Positions 6,378-11,063 of a stretch of DNA of 11,063 bases are shown in pieces. The position numbers were made by a program, and so were the translations under genes. The notes below the pieces were generated by a model that did no database searches, had not been told where the DNA came from, and was given only the letters and a program-made list of their open reading frames with translations. The stretch's first letter is position 1. Each line of letters begins with the position of its first letter. The stretch covers positions 1 through 11,063 of the forward strand of contig JAFDAR010000073.1 of NCBI GenBank assembly GCA_019313735.1. The letters run 5' to 3'. The DNA comes from Deltaproteobacteria bacterium. Lineage in GTDB: Bacteria; Desulfobacterota; Syntrophia; Syntrophales; UBA2210.

Positions 6378-8262
6378 TCCTGTTTCTCCTACTTTTTATT
6401 CTTGATATATGACAGCATCCCGCCTGCGAGAACGATATCCTTTGCCCCTCGCCCAGGCGGATCTTTTTTTGTATGTCCGGAATTTCCAGTCTGTCGCCTT
6501 GCTCTATCTTGTCGTAGTCGTCTTCGTTCCTGAAGGCCACAGGAACAATACCGAAGTTTATCAGGTTCGCCGTGTGTATCCTTTCGAAGGACTTGGCCAG
6601 TACCACCTTCACCCCCATATACATGGGACAGAGGGCAGCATGTTCCCTGGACGAGCCCTGACCGTAGCTGAGCCCGCCTACGATGATATTGTGCATTCCG
6701 GAATCCCTTATTTCTCTGGCCCTGTTGTAAAACCCGGTGTCAAGAACTTCGAACAGAAATTCGGAATACCTGGGCACGTTGGACCTGTATTTCATCCTGG
6801 AACCGGCCGGTATGATGTGATCCGTGGTGATATTGTCCTCCACCTTTATGGTTACAACACCGGCTATAGTTTCGGGAAGCGGGTCGTTAGACGGCGGTTC
6901 TCCTATATTAGGACCCCTGTATATTTCAATGCTCTCCGGATCGTCGGATGGGGGAATAATCATTGAATCATCTATTATGAATTCATCGGGAACTGCGATT
7001 TCCGGGTATGGCATTTCCAGGTCCCTCGGATCCGTGATCTTGCCCGTTGTTATGGCCGCGGCGGCAGTCTCGGGACTTACCAGATATACATTCGCACTCT
7101 TCGTTCCCGATCTGGCCAGAAAGTTTCTGTTGCTCGTCCTCAGAGATACGGCATCGGTCTGCGGTGACTGGCTGTTGCCTATGCAGAAACCGCAGGCACT
7201 TTCTTCGAGCCTCACGCCAGTCTCCAAGAGGTCCGCCAGAGCGCCGTTTCTTGCCAGCATGTCCAGAACCTGTTTTGAACCCGGCGCCAGGATAAAACTC
7301 ACATTAGGGTGCGCTTTTTTACCCTTCAGGATTTTTGCAACCATCATAAGGTCTCTGTAGGAAGAATTGGTGCATGAGCCCACGCACACTTGGTTAACCT
7401 CCATGCCCTCAAGTTCCCTTACTGTAGATATGTTACCGGGACTGTGGGGGGTCGCCGCCAGAGGAACCAGTTCAGACAGGTTGATTTCCATAACCTTGGA
7501 ATATTCAGCATCAGAATCTGCTGCAAGCTCTTGCCAGTCATCTTCCCTGGCCTGTGCCCTGAGGAATTTCCTGGTTTGTTCGTCACTCGGGAATATGGAT
7601 GTGGTAACACCGCACTCGGCACCCATGTTTGTAATGGTGGCCCTTTCAGGCACGGTCAGGGTTTTGACCCCCGGGCCGCTGTATTCGAATATGCACCCCA
7701 CATTCCCCTTCGTCCCAAATATCCCCAGGATTTTGAGTATCACATCTTTCGCACTCACCCAGGAATTGAGTCTGCCGGTGAGGTTAATTTTAATGACCTT
7801 TGGGCAGGTAAGGTAGAAGGGTTCTCCCGCCATGGCCAGCGCCACGTCCAGCCCCCCCGCGCCGATGGCAATCTGCCCGATTCCTCCGCCCGTCGGCGTA
7901 TGACTGTCGGAGCCGAGAAGGGTCGTACCGGGCCTGCCGAACCTCTCCAGATGAACCTGATGGCAAATGCCGTTTCCCGCCCTGGAATAATCTATGCCAT
8001 ACTTGGCTGCTACTGTCTGAAGATACCTGTGGTCATCGGCATTCTCGAACCCTATCTGTATTGTATTATGATCGACAAAACTTACCGAATGGTCCGTCTT
8101 TACCCTGTCAATCCCCATAGCCTCGAACTGCAGACAGGCCATTGTTCCCGTCGCATCCTGTGTCAGGGTTTGATCTATGCGGATCCCGATTTCATTACCC
8201 GGTTCATATTCACCCTTGACAAGGTGCCTCTCCAGTATTTTTTGAGTTAGTGTTTTTGGCAT
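6325..8262 (-). CDS. acn: Aconitate hydratase (monofunctional short aconitase type), C-terminus frameshifted
   Basis: Aconitase interconverts citrate and isocitrate using a [4Fe-4S] cluster. All three cluster ligands are visible: C297 in VGSCTNSSYRD, and C357 and C360 in ACGFCIGNSQSP. Other family motifs are LLGSDSHTPTGGGIG (115-129), DNITTDHIIPAGS (476-488) and the swivelling-domain signature SYGQGSSREHAALCP (532-546). Length near 645 fits the short aconitase group found in anaerobes. The protein is normal to about G606. After that the frame reads into unrelated residues past the icd start to a stop at 6325, while the genuine tail is present one frame over (6389-6445). Start is ATG at 8262 with AGGGG 8 nt upstream. 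The catalytic core is complete, so partial activity is possible even if the lesion is real. Confidence 0.93.
   Translation of the reverse strand: MPKTLTQKILERHLVKGEYEPGNEIGIRIDQTLTQDATGTMACLQFEAMGIDRVKTDHSVSFVDHNTIQIGFENADDHRYLQTVAAKYGIDYSRAGNGICHQVHLERFGRPGTTLLGSDSHTPTGGGIGQIAIGAGGLDVALAMAGEPFYLTCPKVIKINLTGRLNSWVSAKDVILKILGIFGTKGNVGCIFEYSGPGVKTLTVPERATITNMGAECGVTTSIFPSDEQTRKFLRAQAREDDWQELAADSDAEYSKVMEINLSELVPLAATPHSPGNISTVRELEGMEVNQVCVGSCTNSSYRDLMMVAKILKGKKAHPNVSFILAPGSKQVLDMLARNGALADLLETGVRLEESACGFCIGNSQSPQTDAVSLRTSNRNFLARSGTKSANVYLVSPETAAAAITTGKITDPRDLEMPYPEIAVPDEFIIDDSMIIPPSDDPESIEIYRGPNIGEPPSNDPLPETIAGVVTIKVEDNITTDHIIPAGSRMKYRSNVPRYSEFLFEVLDTGFYNRAREIRDSGMHNIIVGGLSYGQGSSREHAALCPMYMGVKVVLAKSFERIHTANLINFGIVPVAFRNEDDYDKIEQGDRLEIPDIQKKIRLGEGQRISFSQAGCCHISRIKSRRNRNEREDHSKNTDSRNGWG
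6389..6445 (-). pseudogene. acn: Native aconitase C-terminal tail, out of frame
   Basis: From 6445 on the minus strand the sequence reads AKDIVLAGGMLSYIKNKK and stops with TAG at 6389-6391. This matches the standard aconitase ending (ILAGGLLNYxK). About 22 residues that normally join the preceding strand (ending KIRLGEG at residue 606) to this tail are absent, a gap of about 67 nt that also shifts the frame. The native stop is 11 nt before the icd start, and the icd ribosome binding site begins within it. Confidence 0.8.
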
Positions 8263-8295
8263 ATAAGTTTCCCCTACTTAAAATTTGGAATAACC

Positions 8296-8319
8296 GGGGA
8301 TAGGTTTAAACCTGTCCCC
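8296..8319. repeat. 24-nt near-perfect palindrome, REP-like element or terminator (copy 2)
   Basis: It is identical to the 259-282 element except for one C-to-T change in the left arm (GGGGATAGGTTT). It ends 7 nt from the stop of the acyl-CoA synthetase gene and lies 33 nt upstream of the aconitase start, between two genes of the same strand. It could end the upstream transcript so that acn-icd forms its own unit. A short GCCTG-TT-CAGGC hairpin (8321-8332) overlaps the neighbouring stop codon. Confidence 0.65.
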
Positions 8320-8326
8320 CGCCTGT

Positions 8327-9727
8327 TCAGGCCCTGTGTCTCAAAAATTCCGCATACTCTATCAAATGAGACACGGCTTTGAGCCCAATATCCGGATCCT
8401 CTATGAAGTACAATCCTTTGTCGTACAGATATTTTTCGGCATAGTCCGTCATTTCCCTGAAGATAATCGGGATAACAGGTTTCTCCACCATATCGATAAG
8501 GGACATGTACGATTCATTGAGAAACCGGGCGGGATCATCCTTATCCTGAGGCGGAATGAAGATTGGGGCGATGATATCGAGGTTTTCATCTTCCAGCATT
8601 GACCGGACAATCTCATTCAATCCCTGAAGAAATCCTGATCCTGTTACATCAAGAGGATTATCCGGCCGGGCAAATTCGGGAAGAAGTCCCCCCAAACGTT
8701 GTATGGTCTTCTCCTGCAGTGACGGCAGTTCGATGCCATACTTCTCGCACAGGTCGGCATAAAGGCCGCACAATCCACCGGAGAGGGTGCAGATTCCCAG
8801 ACTTTTTCCTTTCGGAAGCCTGCAACGGGAAAAGATGGCGGCAGTTTCCGCGAGTTCTTCTATAGTCTCAACCCGTATGATTCCAAGCTGCTTGAAAAGC
8901 CCGTCAACGATATTGTCATTACCGGCAAGGGCTCCTGTATGGGAGGCTGCCGCATTCCTGCCCTTTACCGAACGTCCGATCTTAAGTATTATAACGGGTA
9001 TCTTCCTGCGGGCAGCCTCAAATGCCACCTGCCTCAGCTTATCAATATCTCTGAATTCTTCGATAAAACAGGTGATTATCCGGGTGGATTCATCATAAAC
9101 AAGGTATTCCATGCAATCTTCCGCCGTAAGCATTGCCTCGTTACCGGTTGTCAGGTATAGAGAAACTCCGACAGACTTTTTCAGTATCTTTGTAAGAATC
9201 GCCTCGGAGGTTCCACCACTCTGCCCGACTACACCAACCGCGCCCGGAATCAGTTTCCCTTCCACCATCCCGCCGCAAAACGCGCTTACTCCTTCCAACA
9301 GATTTATAAATCCCAGGCAATTTGGTCCCATCAGAACTATGCAGTGTTCCGTGCAGTACTGCCTGAGCCGATTCTGCATGTGCCACCCTTCTTCACCCGT
9401 CTCCGCAAACCCGGATGAAACGAGAAGCACATTCGTGATCCCCTTTTTTCTCAGCTTTTCGAGGGTTTCCAGAACGATAGAACTCTTCACAAGGAGAATG
9501 GCAAGATCAATCTTTCCATCGGGAAGATCAGAAATAGTCCTGAATGCCCTGATACCCTGTACTTCATCCACCCTGGGGTTAACCGGATAAAACTGCCCCC
9601 CGAAGCCAGCCTTCAGGGCATTTTTCAGTATGTTTCCAAACCACTGGTTGTTGGGTGACGCTCCGACAACGGCTATATCGCATGGTGATAAAAATTCCTC
9701 CAATTGTTGATGTGTGTATGAACCCAT
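8327..9727 (-). CDS. Acetate/acyl-CoA ligase (ADP-forming), alpha subunit (CoA-binding and ligase domains)
   Basis: The alpha subunit of a nucleoside-diphosphate-forming acyl-CoA synthetase, which makes ATP from acyl-CoA, ADP and phosphate. Counted from the upstream GTG (470 residues), an N-terminal CoA-binding Rossmann domain has VVGASPN (24-30) and YPVNP; a succinyl-CoA-ligase-like domain has LMGPNCLGF (136-144) and GVVGQSGGTSE (169-179); a second such domain follows, with SGGLCGLYAD and RPDNPLDVTG. The likely phosphorylated His is H267 in AAASHTGALAGND. No ATP-grasp beta domain is attached, so a separate beta subunit is needed and is not seen here. Start: ATG at 9727 has AAAGG 11 nt upstream; an in-frame GTG at 9739 adds four residues but has a worse site. 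It lies downstream of the hydroxyacyl-CoA dehydrogenase gene (64-nt gap) and is probably cotranscribed, suggesting a joint role in acyl-CoA breakdown with ATP recovery. Confidence 0.9.
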   Translation of the reverse strand: MGSYTHQQLEEFLSPCDIAVVGASPNNQWFGNILKNALKAGFGGQFYPVNPRVDEVQGIRAFRTISDLPDGKIDLAILLVKSSIVLETLEKLRKKGITNVLLVSSGFAETGEEGWHMQNRLRQYCTEHCIVLMGPNCLGFINLLEGVSAFCGGMVEGKLIPGAVGVVGQSGGTSEAILTKILKKSVGVSLYLTTGNEAMLTAEDCMEYLVYDESTRIITCFIEEFRDIDKLRQVAFEAARRKIPVIILKIGRSVKGRNAAASHTGALAGNDNIVDGLFKQLGIIRVETIEELAETAAIFSRCRLPKGKSLGICTLSGGLCGLYADLCEKYGIELPSLQEKTIQRLGGLLPEFARPDNPLDVTGSGFLQGLNEIVRSMLEDENLDIIAPIFIPPQDKDDPARFLNESYMSLIDMVEKPVIPIIFREMTDYAEKYLYDKGLYFIEDPDIGLKAVSHLIEYAEFLRHRA

Positions 9728-9791
9728 TATATCTGACACCTTTATTTGTAATTTGAAAATTGTTAAATCGATACTCAGCCATTGACCACTG

Positions 9792-10691
9792 TTATTTCAG
9801 AAATCCCGGCCGCCGATACGAAGCATCGGGATAGGTGTAAAATCCCTGTCCCGATTTCGCCCCCAGTAATTCTTTATCCACATACCGCTTGACAAAATCG
9901 GCATTTATCTTCGCCTGAGGATCATTATTCTCGTTCGCCCAGTACTCGGAGATGATCCATACGGTACTCAGGCCGATCTGATCCATGATGCCAAAGGGAC
10001 CTGTCGGCGCATTCATTACACCCATCCAGGAACGATCAATATCCTCCACCGACGCGACACCATTCGCCGCCAGGGTCAGCGCCGCCTCAAACCACTTCGT
10101 CAGCATGGTATTGAAGACATAACCGTTCTGCTCTTTATGGAGAACTATGGCAATCTGCCCGATACTCTCCGCAAAGTCCTTTATCAGGTCAACCGTTTCC
10201 GGTGAAGTCCCGGGGTGCGGCATAATGTCGACAACATTATTCGTCCTGATATCATGAAAATGGAACGCCGTAAACCGGGCGGGCCTTCCCGTTTCCTTCG
10301 CGAACATGGAAGGCACAAGTGTTGACGTATTCGTTGTAAATATCGTGCGTGGTGGGCAGAGTTTGTTGAACCTGGCGAAAACCCTGCCTTTCAGCTGAGG
10401 GTCTTCGGGCACCGATTCACTTATAATATCGGCCTCCCGGGCCGCCTCTTCGGGATCGGTTGTTGTCGTTATTCTCATTAATGCGTTTTGTGCCTGCTCC
10501 CGTGTTATCTTTCCCCTGCCTGCCATCCCCGACGCCATCTTTCTTATCCTGGTGAGGGCATTCTCAAACACATCCTCCGTTATGTCATAGAGAACGACGT
10601 CATAGCCGTGAAGAGCGCACTGGAAACCGATCTGCTGTCCCATTGTGCCTGCACCAAGAATAAGAACTTTTTTTACATCTTCAATCTTCAT
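9792..10691 (-). CDS. 3-hydroxyacyl-CoA (3-hydroxybutyryl-CoA) dehydrogenase family protein
   Basis: A 299-residue NAD-dependent dehydrogenase that should interconvert 3-hydroxyacyl-CoA and 3-oxoacyl-CoA. The dinucleotide motif is LGAGTMGQQIGFQCALHGYD (12-31), followed by acidic D36. Next come SVPEDPQLKGRVF (93-105), TNTSTL (120-125, S123) and the catalytic His region FHFHDIRTNNVVDIMPHPGT (143-162). The C-terminal domain has GYVFNTML (N194), NAPTGPFGIMDQIGL and the terminal KSGQGFYTYP. The usual HFFNP..E is HFHDI..D here, so the His-Glu pair would be His144-Asp155; this variant also occurs in a hydroxybutyryl-CoA dehydrogenase-like subgroup, so substrate range is uncertain. Start is ATG at 10691, with AAAGGAG 7 nt upstream. 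Its 5' end directly adjoins the integrase relic, so its original upstream context may have been changed. Confidence 0.92.
   Translation of the reverse strand: MKIEDVKKVLILGAGTMGQQIGFQCALHGYDVVLYDITEDVFENALTRIRKMASGMAGRGKITREQAQNALMRITTTTDPEEAAREADIISESVPEDPQLKGRVFARFNKLCPPRTIFTTNTSTLVPSMFAKETGRPARFTAFHFHDIRTNNVVDIMPHPGTSPETVDLIKDFAESIGQIAIVLHKEQNGYVFNTMLTKWFEAALTLAANGVASVEDIDRSWMGVMNAPTGPFGIMDQIGLSTVWIISEYWANENNDPQAKINADFVKRYVDKELLGAKSGQGFYTYPDASYRRPGFLK
9825..9855. repeat. Inverted repeat inside the 3' end of the dehydrogenase gene, similar to the palindromic element
   Basis: ATCGGGATAGG (9825-9835) pairs with CCTGTCCCGAT (9845-9855) around a 9-nt loop, with one T/C difference at the same arm position as in the 8296-8319 copy. 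The DNA encodes the conserved KSGQGFYTYPD end of the protein, so it is not a recent insertion. Resemblance to the repeat may be chance. Confidence 0.4.
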
Positions 10692-10914
10692 TAAGCTGCT
10701 CCTTTATCAAATGGTAATCAACCGGCGCTTGGAGACTGGGTGAAAATGTCGTGACTCTGACTTTGTCCCCTTTACCGCTGCTAACCGTTAGCGACTTCAT
10801 GTTGAAGTGAAGGACAAAGCGCTTTACCCAATCGCAGTAGCTCCGCTCCGTGCGAATCGAATAGTGTCACCGCTGCTGCACATCGCGCATCTCATCAAGA
10901 ATCTTACTTGACAT
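10692..10914 (-). pseudogene. Degenerate integron-type tyrosine recombinase (IntI-like integrase) relic
   Basis: Reading from ATG at 10914 (AGGA 8 nt upstream) the minus strand gives MSSKILDEMRDVQQR, then TGA (10867-10869), then in the same frame HYSIRTERSYCDWVKRFVLHFN, MKS, LTVSSGKGDKVRVTTFSPSLQ and a tail running into the next gene's start. The first half matches the N-terminal SAM-like DNA-binding domain of integron and phage integrases (LDxxRexxRxxHYSxRTExxYxxWVxRF). The second half matches the strand after the first catalytic Arg (IxVxxGKGxKDRxxxLPxSL). About 115 residues between the halves are missing, including the catalytic Arg, and everything past SL (His, Arg, Tyr nucleophile) is lost. 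The TGA is one base from CGA (Arg), which fits the family there. The gene is therefore dead: one nonsense change, an internal deletion and a 3' truncation at the dehydrogenase gene. I saw no att site or cassette. Confidence 0.75.
10761..10819. repeat. Nested inverted repeats at the deletion scar of the integrase relic
   Basis: CTTTGTCC (10761-10768) and GGACAAAG (10812-10819) form an exact 8-bp outer stem. Inside lie two exact hairpins: GCTAAC-C-GTTAGC (10780-10792) and ACTTCA-TGT-TGAAGT (10794-10808). The first falls on the junction between the two integrase halves. Palindromes of this kind can promote deletion. The core bases do not fit the integron RYYYAAC/GTTRRRY rule, so I do not call an attC site. 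Confidence 0.5.
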
Positions 10915-11063
10915 AGCTATCGTCCTATTTTATCGTGTTTTCCATGATCGATGCACCCGTAAAAAGTCAGCTGGCCGATCTCCCGGAAAAACCGGCTGAA
11001 AATGTAGATTTGGGAAACATCTTACCCAAATTGCTCAAAAGAGCGCAATATTGTTCTTTCACA
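10915..11063. other. Non-coding leader upstream of the integrase relic, with short hairpins
   Basis: I see no supported gene here. Inverted repeats are CCGG-AAAAA-CCGG (10983-10995), ATTTGGG/CCCAAAT with a 10-nt loop (11008-11031) and GCTC-AAAA-GAGC (11033-11044). On the minus strand the stretch contains CTGACTTTTTACGGGTGCATC. For an integron integrase this is where an attI site or integrase promoter would be expected, but neither can be identified. Confidence 0.35.

Noticed and set aside
7390..8250. Long plus-strand open frame opposite aconitase
   Set aside because: It is antisense to a clearly conserved aconitase with Fe-S motifs and has no ribosome binding site or protein-family pattern.
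8263..8330. Sigma-54 (-24/-12) promoter upstream of acn as a target of the regulator
   Set aside because: No GG-N10-GC pair with the TGGCAC/TTGC context is present in the gap.
10780..10792. GCTAAC-C-GTTAGC as an integron attC core site
   Set aside because: It breaks the RYYYAAC/GTTRRRY rule and has no room for the inner L boxes. The bases also encode integrase-like residues.
10944..11063. Plus-strand open frame starting ATG at 10944 and open to the window edge (40 codons)
   Set aside because: There is no ribosome binding site, no recognisable motif, and it overlaps hairpins upstream of the integrase relic. It cannot be judged without sequence to the right.
1..11063. Search for CRISPR repeats, tRNA genes, toxin-antitoxin pairs, restriction or defence genes
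   Set aside because: No regularly spaced repeats, cloverleaf with CCA end or defence-gene motifs were seen on either strand by eye.

Overview
This window looks like a chromosomal segment of a Desulfobacterota (deltaproteobacterial) type bacterium. That placement is inference from protein style: a Cache-sensor histidine kinase paired with a sigma-54 activator, a short monofunctional aconitase followed by a eukaryotic-type isocitrate dehydrogenase, and a free-standing ADP-forming acyl-CoA synthetase alpha subunit beside a 3-hydroxyacyl-CoA dehydrogenase. No rRNA, tRNA, CRISPR array or intact mobile element is visible.

Layout. 1-251 (+): 3' end of a probable FMN-binding split-barrel protein, converging on a two-component system. 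285-4399 (-): transcribed right to left as yggT, yggU (DUF167), a membrane histidine kinase and its NtrC/AtoC-type response regulator; kinase and regulator overlap by 8 nt and both start with TTG. 4400-4549: divergent promoter region. 4550-5289 (+): proC, broken. 5314-8262 (-): aconitase then NADP-type isocitrate dehydrogenase in one transcription unit, both damaged. 8327-10691 (-): acyl-CoA dehydrogenase-family and acyl-CoA synthetase genes. 10692-11063: no intact gene, but a decayed integron-type tyrosine recombinase (IntI-like) on the minus strand.

The most notable feature is a cluster of internal deletions. Between 5100 and 6450 three neighbouring genes (proC, icd, acn) each lack a conserved stretch (about 23, 50 and 22 residues by family comparison), and each continues in another frame. 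In all three the missing length is 1 modulo 3. The genes on both sides are intact. Aconitase, isocitrate dehydrogenase and ProC lie on the same route (citrate to 2-oxoglutarate to glutamate to proline), so real loss would make biological sense, but assembly error is an equally good explanation. The integrase remnant has a fourth internal deletion, apparently in frame, whose scar lies in nested inverted repeats.

Two copies of a palindrome with arms GGGGACAGGTTT sit 7 nt beyond gene stop codons (259-282 and 8296-8319). They look like a dispersed REP-like or terminator element. I saw no convincing new defence or mobile system; the interest is in the gene-decay cluster, the integrase relic and the repeats.
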